Shown piece after piece: positions 28,173 to 37,775 of a DNA stretch of 64,000 bases. Within the stretch, counting starts at the first letter, position 1, and every line of letters begins with the position of its first letter. The translations under genes were made by a program, and so were the position numbers. Location: the NCBI RefSeq assembly GCF_009796285.1, contig NZ_CP047020.1, forward strand, positions 4,154,001-4,218,000. Direction: 5' to 3'. This stretch comes from Streptomyces broussonetiae. Lineage in GTDB: Bacteria > Actinomycetota > Actinomycetes > Streptomycetales > Streptomycetaceae. The notes under the pieces are model-generated. The model did not search any database and was not told the DNA's origin. It saw only the letters and a list, made by a program, of their open reading frames with translations.

Positions 28173-30755
28173 CTAGTCCGTGGCGATGGCGTTCAGGACG
28201 TTCATCCGGCCCGCCCGGAACGCCGGGACCAGGGCGGCGAACAGTCCCACGAAGGCCGAGGCGACGAAGACCGTGATGATCGTCGGCCAGGGGATGTCGA
28301 GGACCTTCAGGCCCTGGAGGGCGAGGAGCTTCTGGGCGGTCGCTCCCCAGCCCATGCCCAGGCCGAGGCCGAGCAGGGCACCGAAGAGGGCGATCACCAC
28401 GGACTCCAGGCGGATCATGCGGCGCAGCTGGCGGCGGGAGAGACCGATGGCTCGCATGAGGCCGATCTCCCGGGTCCGCTCGACCACCGACAGGGCCAGG
28501 GTGTTCACCACGCCCAGGACCGCGACGATGATCGCGAGTGCGAGCAGGCCGTAGATCATGTTCAGCAGCTGGCCGATCTGGTCCTTCAGCGCCTTCTTGT
28601 AGTCGGTCTGGTCGCGCACGGTCAGCTGCGGGAAGTCGTCGTGCAGGGCCGACTTCATCGCCTTGTAGGCGGCCGCCTGCTGTCCGTCCCTGGCAGTGGC
28701 GAAGAGCATCTGGTCCAGCGGCATCCGGTCGGCGGGCACGTACCTGGCGAGCGTGGCGATCGATGTGTACATGGCGCCCTGGTCGATCACGTCGTCGCTG
28801 CTGGTGATCGCGCGGACCGTCAGGTGGGCGGTGGAACCGTCCTTGAACGCGATGGTGATCTTCGAGCCGAGGTGGATGCCGTGGGCCTTGGCGAACTTCT
28901 CGTGGACGGACATCGAGTCGGGCAGGTAGGCGTCCTTGAGGTTGCCGGCGACGGTCTTCTTGCGCAGGTCGGTCGCGTACGTCGGGTCGGCCGCCGTGAT
29001 GTCCGTGTCCTTGAGCGTCCGACCGTCCGGGGTGGTGAAGTCGGCCTGGGTCGGCCGGTACTCGGTGACCCGCGCCAGTTCCGGGGTGTTCCTGATGAGC
29101 TTGACCGCCTGGGGGGTGATGAGCTGCTGGTTGTCCGGCTGGACGATGAAGTCCGTGCCGACGGTCTTGTCGAGCTGGTCGGTGGCGGAGGCGACCATGG
29201 AGGAGCCGACCACCGACAGGCAGGCGACCAGGGCCAGGCCGATCATCAGGGCCGCGCCGGTGGCGCCGGTGCGGCGCGGGTTGCGCAGCGCGTTGCGTTC
29301 GGCCATCCGGCCGACCGGGCCGAAGATCCGCAGGATTACCGCGCCGAGGATGCGGACCAGGCCGGCGGCGAGCAGCGGGCCGATGACGACGAAGCCGATC
29401 AGCGTGGCGACCACGCCTAGGCCCAGCCAGCCCGAGCCGGTCTTGGCCTTGTCGGCGGTGGCGGCGACGTACAGGCTGAAGCCGCCGGCACCGGTGAGGA
29501 GCAGGCCGATCACGGCCCTCACGACACCGGCCTTGGCGTCGGCCGGGGCGCCCGCATCGCGCAGGGCGGCCATCGGGGAGACCTTGCCGGCGCGCCGGGC
29601 GGGCAGGTAGGCGGCGAGGACGGTGACCACGACGCCGAGGAGCAGGCCGACCACCGGCGTCGTCCAGGCGACGGTCAGGTCGTCGGTGGACAGGTTCATG
29701 CCCATCTGGCCCATGAGCTTCATCAGGCCCACCGCGATGCCGACGCCCGCGCCGACGCCGAGGACGGAGCCGAGCACGCCGAGCAGCAGCGCCTCGACCA
29801 GCACCGAGCGGTTGACCTGCTTGCGGGAGGAGCCGATGGCGCGCATCAGGCCGATCTCACGGGTGCGCTGGGCGACCAGCATGGAGAAGGTGTTGATGAT
29901 CAGGAAGATGCCGACGAGGAAGGCGATCCCGGCGAAGCCGAGCATCGCGTACTTCATGACGTTCAGGAAGCTCTCGACGCTCTTCTGGTTGGCGTTGGCG
30001 ACCTCCTTGGCCGTCTGCACCTTGTAGCCGTGGCCGAGGGTGGCCGTGACGTTCTTCTTCAGCTGGTCGTTCGTCACGCCCTTGGCGGCGGTGACGTTGA
30101 CGTTGGTGTAGACGCCGGTCCGGCCGACCAGGGTCTGCTGGGCGGTCTTCGTGTCCAGGTAGAAGATGGCCGCGCCGGGGTTGGTGACCTTGAAGGCGGC
30201 GATGCCGGACACGCGCGCGTGGTGCGTGCCGACGACCGAGATCATGCCGATGTCGGAGCCGATCTTCAGGTGGTGCTTGGCGGCGGTGTCCTCGTCGACC
30301 ATGACCTGGTCCGGGCCCTTGGGCGCCGTACCGGAGGTGATCTTCATGGTGCGGGCGTCGTTGCCGTTCCAGCTGCCGACGATGGTCGGCGCGCCGCTGC
30401 TCGGCGACAGCTTGTCCTTCTTGGCGTCGATCACGGTGACCGAGGTGGAGAACACCGTCCCCTCGGCCTTCTCGACACCCCGGGCGCCGCGGATCTCGCC
30501 GACGACGGAGGCCGGCATGACCGGCGGCTTGCCGGTGCTGGAGGTCGTCTGGCCGGTGTCGGAGGAGCCCTTGGCACTGACCGTCACGTCCGAGGACGTG
30601 GCCTGGAAGAGCTTGTCGAAGGTGGTGTTCATCGTGTCGGTGAACACCAGCGTGCCGCACACGAACGCCACCGACAGCAGGACCGCGACCGCCGAGAGCG
30701 CCATCCGGCCCTTGTGCGCGAAGAAGTTGCGCATCGAGGTCTTCAGGACGGTCAT
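28173..30755 (-). CDS. ABC transporter permease, double FtsX (MacB-like)
   Basis: 860 aa. N-terminal membrane helix, a large extracellular domain (about 40-260), an FtsX block with three helices (about 270-390), further helices (about 415-500), a second extracellular domain and a C-terminal FtsX block from about 735 (GLLALAIIVAVLGVVNTLA ... RTREIGLMRAIGLSRRQL). The RTREIGLMRAIG loop occurs twice, once per half. Works with the ATPase whose gene overlaps its start by 4 bases (ATGA). The C-terminal half is clearly related to the partial permease at the left end of the window. Such exporters handle peptides, lipoproteins or antibiotics; the substrate is unknown. Confidence 0.93.
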   Translation of the reverse strand: MTVLKTSMRNFFAHKGRMALSAVAVLLSVAFVCGTLVFTDTMNTTFDKLFQATSSDVTVSAKGSSDTGQTTSSTGKPPVMPASVVGEIRGARGVEKAEGTVFSTSVTVIDAKKDKLSPSSGAPTIVGSWNGNDARTMKITSGTAPKGPDQVMVDEDTAAKHHLKIGSDIGMISVVGTHHARVSGIAAFKVTNPGAAIFYLDTKTAQQTLVGRTGVYTNVNVTAAKGVTNDQLKKNVTATLGHGYKVQTAKEVANANQKSVESFLNVMKYAMLGFAGIAFLVGIFLIINTFSMLVAQRTREIGLMRAIGSSRKQVNRSVLVEALLLGVLGSVLGVGAGVGIAVGLMKLMGQMGMNLSTDDLTVAWTTPVVGLLLGVVVTVLAAYLPARRAGKVSPMAALRDAGAPADAKAGVVRAVIGLLLTGAGGFSLYVAATADKAKTGSGWLGLGVVATLIGFVVIGPLLAAGLVRILGAVILRIFGPVGRMAERNALRNPRRTGATGAALMIGLALVACLSVVGSSMVASATDQLDKTVGTDFIVQPDNQQLITPQAVKLIRNTPELARVTEYRPTQADFTTPDGRTLKDTDITAADPTYATDLRKKTVAGNLKDAYLPDSMSVHEKFAKAHGIHLGSKITIAFKDGSTAHLTVRAITSSDDVIDQGAMYTSIATLARYVPADRMPLDQMLFATARDGQQAAAYKAMKSALHDDFPQLTVRDQTDYKKALKDQIGQLLNMIYGLLALAIIVAVLGVVNTLALSVVERTREIGLMRAIGLSRRQLRRMIRLESVVIALFGALLGLGLGMGWGATAQKLLALQGLKVLDIPWPTIITVFVASAFVGLFAALVPAFRAGRMNVLNAIATD

Positions 30756-31540
30756 GACGTACGTCCCCGGGCGTCGAAGTCCTTCATGCGGTCGAGGACC
30801 TGATCGGCCGTCGGCTGGTACATCTCGTCGACGATCCGGCCGTCGGCGAGATACAGCACGCGGTCCGCGTAGGAGGCGGCCACGGGGTCGTGCGTGACCA
30901 TCACGATGGTCTGGCCGAGTTCGTCCACGGAGCGGCGCAGGAAGCCCAGAACCTCGGCGCCCGCGCGCGAGTCGAGGTTTCCGGTCGGCTCGTCCCCGAA
31001 GATGATCTCCGGGCGGGCGGCGAGCGCGCGGGCCACGGCGACACGCTGCTGCTGGCCGCCGGAGAGCTGGGTCGGCCGGTGCTTGAGGCGCCCGGCGAGG
31101 CCGACGGTCTCCACCACGCGGTCCAGCCAGGCCCGGTCCGGCTTGCGGCCGGCTATGTCCATGGGCAGCGTGATGTTCTCGAGCGCGTTCAGCGTCGGCA
31201 GCAGGTTGAACGCCTGGAAGATGAAGCCGATCCGGTCCCGGCGCAGCTGGGTGAGCTTCTTGTCCTTCAGGCCGGTGATCTCGGTCTCGTCCAGGTGGAT
31301 CTGACCGCTGGTCACGGTGTCGAGCCCGGCGAGGCAGTGCATCAGGGTGGACTTGCCGGACCCCGAGGGGCCCATGATCGCGGTGAACTGGCCGCGGGCG
31401 ATGTCCACGTCGACGTGGTCGAGGGCGACGACCCGGGTCTCGCCCGACCCGTACGCCTTCACGACCTGCCGCGCCCGAGCGGCAACGGCCGTACGCCCTC
31501 CAGTGCCCCCGTGCCTGGGGATGGTCACAGCCGATGTCAC
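30752..31540 (-). CDS. ABC transporter ATP-binding protein (MacB/LolD type)
   Basis: 262 aa. Walker A GPSGSGKST, Q-loop in FIFQAFNLLP, signature LSGGQQQR, Walker B EIIFGDEPTGNLD and H-loop VTHD are all present; the EPTGNLDS form is typical of LolD/MacB partners of FtsX permeases. GTG at 31540 has GGAG seven bases upstream and is preferred to the long open frame above it, which is non-protein-like. Stop overlaps the permease start by 4 bases. Promoter presumably within 31541-32015. Confidence 0.94.
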   Translation of the reverse strand: MTSAVTIPRHGGTGGRTAVAARARQVVKAYGSGETRVVALDHVDVDIARGQFTAIMGPSGSGKSTLMHCLAGLDTVTSGQIHLDETEITGLKDKKLTQLRRDRIGFIFQAFNLLPTLNALENITLPMDIAGRKPDRAWLDRVVETVGLAGRLKHRPTQLSGGQQQRVAVARALAARPEIIFGDEPTGNLDSRAGAEVLGFLRRSVDELGQTIVMVTHDPVAASYADRVLYLADGRIVDEMYQPTADQVLDRMKDFDARGRTS

Positions 31541-32015
31541 GGTATGTCTCCTATATCGGTTGACAGGTCGATGAGTGGTGCCGGTGCGCCCCGGTGGCGC
31601 CCTGCTTGACGTCGAGATGAGTCTCGCGGTCGGCGGTGGTGCCGCGCGCTGGTGCGAAGCCCCGTCTTGTTGGGGGGAAAACCCCACCCCCGCCGGTTCG
31701 GTCAGCCGCCCCCAGCGGCGTAAAGCCAGGTTAAGGACCGGACCCGGCCCGGCTCCTCCTCCGCCGGGACGAACCCTCCCCGAGCCGTAGTACGGAGGCT
31801 CCCCTAGGGGTGCTCCCCCTCCGGGTGGAGTCGTCTCGGGGTCGCCTCCACCCTTGGGCACGGCAAGCCTCCACCCTTCCGTCGCGTGAGGGTCAAGGAG
31901 ACCGTGTCGTGGGAGGCTTTCCTCGCGCAGATAGCTGCAAGGGGCACGGGGTAGGTTCCGGCAGGGACTCGGGAAGCGGGTCGGTGACTCGGTGAGCCAT
32001 GGGGAGGGGTTTGCG
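31541..32015. other. Divergent intergenic region between ABC exporter and MFS gene
   Basis: 475 bases without a convincing gene. It must carry the promoters of the ABC operon (leftward) and the MFS gene (rightward). The only structures I see are a short TGGGG/CCCCA hairpin at 31671-31686 and two CCTCCACCCTT copies at 31847-31881. No clear operator was found. Confidence 0.5.
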
Positions 32016-33530
32016 GTGGGGAGTACGACACCCGCGATACGCGGCGGCACCGGCAGCCGGCCGGACACCCGGCGGCGCGGGGCGGTCGTCGCCGCGCTGA
32101 TGCTGGCGATGGCTCTGGCGGCACTGGATTCCACGATCGTCTCCACGGCCGTACCGCAGATCGTCGGCGACCTCGGCGGGTTCTCCGTCTTCTCCTGGCT
32201 GTTCTCCGGCTATCTGCTCGCCGTCACCGTCTCCCTGCCCGTCTACGGCAAGCTGTCCGACACCTTCGGCCGCAAGCCGGTGCTGGTGGTGGGCGCGGCC
32301 GTGTTCCTGCTGGGCTCGCTGGTGTGCGCGGCGGCCTGGAACATGGCGGCGCTGATCGCCTTCCGGGTCGTCCAGGGCCTGGGGGGCGGGGCGTTGCAGG
32401 GCACCGTGCAGACGCTGGCCGCGGATCTGTACCCGCTCGAGGAGCGCCCGAAGATCCAGTCGAAGCTGTCCACGGTGTGGGCGGTGTCGGCGGTCGCCGG
32501 GCCGGGGCTCGGCGGGGTGCTCGCCGCATACGCGGACTGGCGCTGGATCTTCCTGGTCAACCTGCCGATCGGTGCCGCCGCACTGTGGCTGGTCGTCCGG
32601 CATCTGCACGAGCCGCAGCGGGAGCAGCCGCAGAACGCCGCGAAGACGGCACGCGCGCGCGTGGACTGGGCCGGTGCGCTCGCGGTGTTCGCGGCCGGCG
32701 GGGTGCTGCTGACCGCGCTGGTGCAGGGCGGGGTCGCCTGGCCGTGGCTGTCGGCGCCGTCGCTGGCGCTGTTCGCGGCGGGCCTGGCGCTGACCGGGGC
32801 CGTGGTCGTGGTGGAACGGCGGGCGGCGCAGCCGATCATCCCGGGGTGGGTGTGGCGGCGCCGGACGATCGCGGCCGTCAACCTGGCGCTCGGCGCGCTG
32901 GGGCTGCTGATGGTGGCGCCGAGTGTGTTCCTGCCGACGTACGCGCAGTCGGTGCTGGGGCTCGCGCCCGTGGCCGCCGGTTTCGTGCTGTCGGTGTGGA
33001 CGCTGAGCTGGCCGGTGTCGGCGGCGCTGAGCCAGCATGTCTACCGGCGCATCGGCTTCCGCGACACCGCGCTGCTCGGCATCGGCCTGGCGGCGCTGAT
33101 CCTGTTCGCGTTCCCGTTCCTGCCGTATCCCGGGTCGTGGTGGCAGCCGACGCTGCTGATGCTGCTGCTGGGCGGCGCGCTCGGCCTGTTCCAGCTGCCG
33201 CTGATCGTCGGTGTGCAGTCGACGGTGGGCTGGTCCGAGCGGGGCACCACGACCGCGTCCGTACTGTTCTGCCGGCAGACCGGACAGACCCTGGGCGCCT
33301 CGCTGTTCGGCGCCGTGGCCAACGGGGTACTGGCCGCACGGCTGGGCGGCGCGGGCGATCTGGACACCGTCACGCGCGCGTTGAACGCCGGCACGGCCCC
33401 CGAGGCGACCCGGCGGGCGATCGCCGGCGCGGTGCACGCGGTGTACCTCGGCGCGGCCGGCGCGGCGGCTCTGGCGTTCCTGGTGCTGCTGCTTCTGGCG
33501 CCGCGGCGGTTCCCGGTCCTCAGCGAGTGA
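32016..33530 (+). CDS. MFS drug:H+ antiporter, DHA2 (14-helix) type
   Basis: 504 aa. Motif C-like start LDSTIVSTAVPQIVGDLGG, motif A GKLSDTFGRKP at about 78-88, and a hydrophobic profile that fits 14 helices. DHA2 members export antibiotics and other amphiphiles. GTG at 32016 is chosen because GGGGAGGGG lies seven bases upstream; a GTG at 31992 is in frame but lacks a site. It stands alone with no adjacent regulator, so substrate and control cannot be inferred. Confidence 0.9.
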   Translation: MGSTTPAIRGGTGSRPDTRRRGAVVAALMLAMALAALDSTIVSTAVPQIVGDLGGFSVFSWLFSGYLLAVTVSLPVYGKLSDTFGRKPVLVVGAAVFLLGSLVCAAAWNMAALIAFRVVQGLGGGALQGTVQTLAADLYPLEERPKIQSKLSTVWAVSAVAGPGLGGVLAAYADWRWIFLVNLPIGAAALWLVVRHLHEPQREQPQNAAKTARARVDWAGALAVFAAGGVLLTALVQGGVAWPWLSAPSLALFAAGLALTGAVVVVERRAAQPIIPGWVWRRRTIAAVNLALGALGLLMVAPSVFLPTYAQSVLGLAPVAAGFVLSVWTLSWPVSAALSQHVYRRIGFRDTALLGIGLAALILFAFPFLPYPGSWWQPTLLMLLLGGALGLFQLPLIVGVQSTVGWSERGTTTASVLFCRQTGQTLGASLFGAVANGVLAARLGGAGDLDTVTRALNAGTAPEATRRAIAGAVHAVYLGAAGAAALAFLVLLLLAPRRFPVLSE

Positions 33531-33740
33531 ACGGGCACGTACAGGTGACGGCAAGGCGCGGTTAACGCGGGTAACACCCCAGGTCGGAAACGTTTTTGCG
33601 TAGTAAGCGCATACCGACCGGCCAGTTTGGTGAAAACGCCGCGCGGTCCGGGAACCCGCGAGTAGCGTGCGTGGCTCCACACGCCCCCCACCTCCCTGCG
33701 GTCCACCGCCATGGACCCGAGCCACGCAAGGAGCCCCGGG

Positions 33741-34262
33741 ATGCCCTACGACCCGCCGCGCCCCCCACGCCCGCCGTACGACCCGTCCCGTCCCCCGTAC
33801 GAGCCACTCCCGACGCCCCACGACACGTCCCGTGCACCGTACGAGCCGCCCCCAGCGCCGTACGAGCCTCCGCACCCCGCCTCTCTCACCTACCCCTGGC
33901 AGCCCCCGGCCCCGCAGCCGCCCCGGGCGGCGCACCGCCGCCCGCCCCGCGCGCCCGTCGGCCACCACGGCGACCTGCGCGTCCTGCGCAGCGCCTACCG
34001 CTGGCAGCGGCGTACCGCCACGCTCACCGCGCTGGGCTACTTCACCCTGTTCCTGGTCCTGTCCGCGTGCGCGCCCGGCGTCATGGCGCGCACGGTCGTG
34101 GACGGCATCCCGGCCGGGCTGCTGCTCGCCCTGCTCCAACTCCCCGTCACCTGGCTGGCGATCGCCCTGTACGAGCACACCGCGCGCGTGCACGTCGATC
34201 CGCTGGCGGACCGCATCCGTGCGCAGGCCGCGCTGGACGCCCGGCGCGGAGCGACGCGATGA
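33741..34262 (+). CDS. DUF485 membrane protein with Pro/Tyr-rich N-terminus
   Basis: 173 aa. DUF485 proteins are the small two-helix partners encoded just before acetate/pyruvate-type symporters; this gene overlaps such a symporter gene by 4 bases (ATGA). The DUF485 part is about 75-170, with two helices (TALGYFTLFLVLSACAPGV and GLLLALLQLPVTWLAIALY). Unlike the usual ~100-residue protein it has a ~65-residue N-terminal extension of repeated PPYEP/PPYDP units. ATG at 33741 has AAGGAG seven bases before it; ATG at 33711 is less likely. Confidence 0.88.
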   Translation: MPYDPPRPPRPPYDPSRPPYEPLPTPHDTSRAPYEPPPAPYEPPHPASLTYPWQPPAPQPPRAAHRRPPRAPVGHHGDLRVLRSAYRWQRRTATLTALGYFTLFLVLSACAPGVMARTVVDGIPAGLLLALLQLPVTWLAIALYEHTARVHVDPLADRIRAQAALDARRGATR

Positions 34263-35905
34263 GCACGGCCGCCGCCTCCCCCGCCGTGTGGGGCTTCACC
34301 GGTTTCAGCGCCCGGGCCCAGACCATGTCCCTGGTCGCCTTCTCCACGGTCGCCACGGTGACCCTGCTGCTGTGCGTGATGACGGGGCCCGACCACGACG
34401 ACCTCGACGAGTTCTACACCGGCTACGGCTCCCTGTCCCCGCTGCGCAACGGCCTTGCCATCGCCGGGGACTACATCTCGGCGGCCACCGTCCTCGGGAC
34501 CGGCGGGGTGATCGCGCTGTGCGGCTACGACGGGGTCGTACTCGCCCTCAGTACGGCGCTGTCGCTGATGCTGCTGATGTTCCTGCTGGCCGAACCGCTG
34601 CGCAACGCGGGCCGGTTCACCATGGGCGACGCGCTCGCCCGCCGGCTGCCGGGCCGCTGTGTGCGCATCACGGCCTGCGCGGTGACGATCGCGGCGCTGC
34701 TGCCGCTGATGCTGGTCCAGCTCGCCGGGACCGGGCAGCTGCTGGCGTTCATCCTGGGCTTCTCCGACGAGTCGCTGAAGACCGCGTGCGTCGTCGGGCT
34801 GGGCGCCCTGATGATCGCCTACGCGGCGATCGGCGGCATGAAGGGCACCGCGCTCATCCAGATCCTGAAGATCGTGACGCTGGTCGGTTCCGGCGCCCTG
34901 GTCTCCGTACTGATCCTGCACCGCTTCGACTGGGACCCGGGCGCCCTGGTCGCAGCGGCGGCCCGGCACAGCGGGGCGGGTCCGGCCTTCCTGCACTCCG
35001 GGCTGCAGTTCGGCACCGGGACCCGGTCCCGCCTGGACATGATCGCCTCCGAGCTGACCGTGGTCCTCGGCGGCGCCTGCCTGCCGCACATCACCATGCG
35101 CATGTACACCGCCTCCAGCGCCCGCCAGGTGCGCCGTTCGATGTCCTGGGCGGTGTCGATCGTCGCCCTGTTCGTGCTGGTCATCACGGTGGTCGGATTC
35201 GGTGCCACCGCGCTGCTGGGCCGCACCGTGATCGCCGGGGCCGATCCGCAGGGCAACACCGCCTACCTGCTGGGTTCGCGCGCGGCCTTCGGCACGGACG
35301 TGTCGACGGCGGAGACCTTCCTGTTCACCCTGGTCACCACCGCGATCTTCCTGACCCTGCTCGCCTCGGTCGCCGGGATGATCCTCGCCTGTGCCAACTC
35401 CCTCGCCCACGACGTCCTCTCCGCGCGCGTGCAGGAGATGCCGCCCCGGCGCGAGATGGCCCTCGCGCGGGTGTCGGCGCTCGCCATCGGCGTGCCGACG
35501 ATCCTGCTCGCCACCCTGGTGCAGCGGCACAATCTGCAGCCCCTGGTGACGCTCTCGTTCTGCCTGGGCGCCTCGGCCATCGCGCCCGCCCTGGTCTACG
35601 GCCTGTTCTGGCGCCGCTACACCCGCAGCGGGCTGCTGGCCACGCTGATCGGGGGCTCGCTGACCGTACTGCTGCTCATGCCGGGCACCAATCTGGTCTC
35701 CGGCTCGCCCTTCGCGGCCTTCCCGCACGCCGACTTCAACTGGTTCCCGTTCACCACCACCGGCATCGTCTCCATCCCGGCGGGCTTCCTCTTCGGCTGG
35801 CTCGGCACGATGACCTCGGGCCGCGCGAAGGCGGAGCGGCAGCGACGCCAGTACGAGGCGGTGGAGGGACGGATCCTGGCGGGGGCGGTACGCAAGGGGA
35901 GTTAG
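34259..35905 (+). CDS. Sodium:solute (cation/acetate-type) symporter
   Basis: 548 aa, SSS family, with a hydrophobic profile that fits 13 helices. Family marks include DEFYTGYGSLSPLRNGLAIAGDYISAATVLG near the start, GALMIAYAAIGGMKGTALIQILK and the SSS signature region with GGACLPHITMRMYT. Close to the ActP/MctC group that takes up acetate, propionate or pyruvate. ATG at 34259 is fixed by its 4-base overlap with the DUF485 gene. The C-terminus is charged and cytosolic. No acetyl-CoA synthetase gene is adjacent, so the substrate is family-level inference. Confidence 0.92.
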   Translation: MSTAAASPAVWGFTGFSARAQTMSLVAFSTVATVTLLLCVMTGPDHDDLDEFYTGYGSLSPLRNGLAIAGDYISAATVLGTGGVIALCGYDGVVLALSTALSLMLLMFLLAEPLRNAGRFTMGDALARRLPGRCVRITACAVTIAALLPLMLVQLAGTGQLLAFILGFSDESLKTACVVGLGALMIAYAAIGGMKGTALIQILKIVTLVGSGALVSVLILHRFDWDPGALVAAAARHSGAGPAFLHSGLQFGTGTRSRLDMIASELTVVLGGACLPHITMRMYTASSARQVRRSMSWAVSIVALFVLVITVVGFGATALLGRTVIAGADPQGNTAYLLGSRAAFGTDVSTAETFLFTLVTTAIFLTLLASVAGMILACANSLAHDVLSARVQEMPPRREMALARVSALAIGVPTILLATLVQRHNLQPLVTLSFCLGASAIAPALVYGLFWRRYTRSGLLATLIGGSLTVLLLMPGTNLVSGSPFAAFPHADFNWFPFTTTGIVSIPAGFLFGWLGTMTSGRAKAERQRRQYEAVEGRILAGAVRKGS

Positions 35906-35992
35906 CCCGGCGGTCCGCAGCCGGGTGCCGTCGCCGCCGACCCGCCGTGTGCGCATTTCGTGACGACCAGTTAAACAGCAACAGACACAACC

Positions 35993-36019
35993 TTGTTGGT
36001 GTCATATGACTGATACGAT
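35993..36019 (+). promoter_or_regulatory. Conservon promoter candidate
   Basis: TTGTTG (35993-35998) and TACGAT (36014-36019), 15 bases apart, inside an AT-richer patch (TCATATGACTGATACGATCATG) unusual for its surroundings. About 147 bases upstream of cvnA. The short spacing lowers confidence. Confidence 0.4.
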
Positions 36020-36165
36020 CATGCCACTTTTCGGTAGGCTGGCGGCGCGTCGTGATTGACGCGTGCGGGGGCAGTCTGCAAGGCCCCGTCGCGAAGGAGT
36101 GGATGTTGGTCCGCCTGTAGGACTGGGGCCTGATTCCCCGCGCGACGCGACTTGAAGAGAGTCTC

Positions 36166-37377
36166 ATGACGTCATTGATCCGAGATCCACTGCTGTGGAT
36201 CTTGATTGTTGTGCTCGTCGCTGCGGTGATCGCAGTGCTGCGGGCCCGGAGAACCAACCTGGCTCTCCGAAGAAAGCGAAACGACCTCGAAGCGGGCATC
36301 ACCGCCGCCCGTGGCGAGGTCGGCCACCTGCATGCGCACATCGCGGCGCTGAACGACCAGCACGACCATGCACTCGCCGACGTGCGCGCGGACGCGGAGG
36401 CGGCGACCAAGGCCGTGCTCAAGTCCGCGATGGGCACCCTGCAGTCCCTCGCCGAGGAACAGCAGGTCCTCCTGGACGGGCTGCTGAAGAAGTACGGCGA
36501 CGACACGGGTGTGCTCGCCGACCTGATGTCCGTCGACCACACCGGCAGCCAGTTCAGCCGCCGCGCGAAGGGCATCTCCGTGCTGTGCGGCGGCTGGCTG
36601 GGCCGCCGCGACGGTGCCGCCGGCGTCTACGACGTCGCCCGCAGCGCCCAGGGGCGGATCAAGGACTTCAGCCGTGTCGGCGTCCACTCCCAGGTCAGCA
36701 TCTCCATCGCGGGCAAGGCAGTGGAACCGCTGGCCGTCGTCCTCGCCGAGCTGCTGGACAACGCGACCAACTACAGCGCCCCGGGCACGCCGGTCGAGGT
36801 CAACATCCAGGCCGTGCCCACCGGCGTGTGCTTCATCGTCGACGACGCGGGCCTCGGCATGGACCAGGAGACCAAGGACCGCGCCGCCGCCCTGCTGTCC
36901 CCCGACCGCCCCGTGGACATCACCGCGCTCGGTGACCCGCCCCGGTTCGGCTTCGCCGTCTGCGGCATGCTCGCCGCCCGCTACGGCTTCGCCGTGTCCG
37001 TCGGTTCGGTCTCACCCTACGGCGGTGTACGCGCAGTGATCCGTGTCCCGGAGGGCCTCCTGACACCCGACGTCCCGCAGCCCGAGCCCGTCGTCCAGGA
37101 GACCGGCCCCGAAGAGGCCGCCGTCCTGCAGCGGTTGGCACCGGTCCCGGTCGTGGGCCCCTCGCACGTGGTGGGGACCACACAGGGCGGTCTGCCCAAG
37201 CGCCGGCGGCGCAAGGGTTCCGTGGCGGTGGCGGCCGTCCCCGACGCCGCGTCCACCGCAAGCGAAGGCACGTCCGGACCGGCCAGCGAGGTGACGGCGT
37301 CGCGTATCGGAGCGTTCGCCCGCGGAACGCAGCTCGGACGGGACACGAACACCACGGAAGGACCTCAGAAGCAGTGA
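36166..37377 (+). CDS. cvnA: Conservon CvnA, membrane histidine-kinase-like protein
   Basis: 403 aa. First gene of a four-gene conservon (cvnABCD), a set known in Streptomyces to form a membrane-bound G-protein-like complex. One membrane helix (10-26), a coiled-coil stretch (about 36-105), a degenerate H-box (LMSVDHTGSQFSRRAKGI) and an HATPase domain with N-box ELLDNATNYS (Asn199) and G-box DDAGLGM (226-232). The C-terminal ~90 residues are disordered and basic (KRRRRKG). No receiver partner, as normal for conservons. Stop overlaps the next start as GTGA. Confidence 0.92.
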   Translation: MTSLIRDPLLWILIVVLVAAVIAVLRARRTNLALRRKRNDLEAGITAARGEVGHLHAHIAALNDQHDHALADVRADAEAATKAVLKSAMGTLQSLAEEQQVLLDGLLKKYGDDTGVLADLMSVDHTGSQFSRRAKGISVLCGGWLGRRDGAAGVYDVARSAQGRIKDFSRVGVHSQVSISIAGKAVEPLAVVLAELLDNATNYSAPGTPVEVNIQAVPTGVCFIVDDAGLGMDQETKDRAAALLSPDRPVDITALGDPPRFGFAVCGMLAARYGFAVSVGSVSPYGGVRAVIRVPEGLLTPDVPQPEPVVQETGPEEAAVLQRLAPVPVVGPSHVVGTTQGGLPKRRRRKGSVAVAAVPDAASTASEGTSGPASEVTASRIGAFARGTQLGRDTNTTEGPQKQ

Positions 37378-37775
37378 ACACCGACCTGTCGTGGGTGCTG
37401 AACGACGTGCTCGAGGTGCGCGGGGCCCGCCACGCCATCCTCGTCTCGGGCGACGGCCTGCTCCTGCAACGCTCGGACGGCATCAACCGGGACGACGCGG
37501 AGACCAACGCGGCGGCGATGAGTTCGATGCAGTCGCTCAGCCGCGCCGTCGCCGGGTTCGTGGGAGCGGGTCACGGCATCTGGAAGCAGACGCTGCTGGA
37601 GTACGACGGCGGGTGGATCTTCCTCAGCGCCGCCGGCCAAGGCTCCTACCTGGCCGTATCGGCCGCGTTGGACGTCGACATGGAGGCGGTGTCGTTCCGG
37701 ATGCAAAAGACGGTGAACGCCCTCAGCAAGGCGATGAGCGTGGCGCTCCGCTCGGATCACGGTGCCCTCTCATGA
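37374..37775 (+). CDS. cvnB: Conservon CvnB, roadblock/LC7 domain protein
   Basis: 133 aa, single roadblock/LC7 fold (SWVLNDVLEVRGARHAILVSGDGLLLQRS ... LFLS-like strands). In conservons CvnB is thought to act with CvnD as a GTPase-regulating partner. GTG at 37374 overlaps the cvnA stop by 4 bases; its own stop overlaps the cvnC start by 4 bases. Confidence 0.93.
   Translation: MNTDLSWVLNDVLEVRGARHAILVSGDGLLLQRSDGINRDDAETNAAAMSSMQSLSRAVAGFVGAGHGIWKQTLLEYDGGWIFLSAAGQGSYLAVSAALDVDMEAVSFRMQKTVNALSKAMSVALRSDHGALS

Noticed and set aside
33596..34258. Long N-terminal extension of the acetate-type symporter
   Set aside because: This stretch is off-frame DNA of the DUF485 gene; the ATGA overlap fixes the symporter start at 34259.
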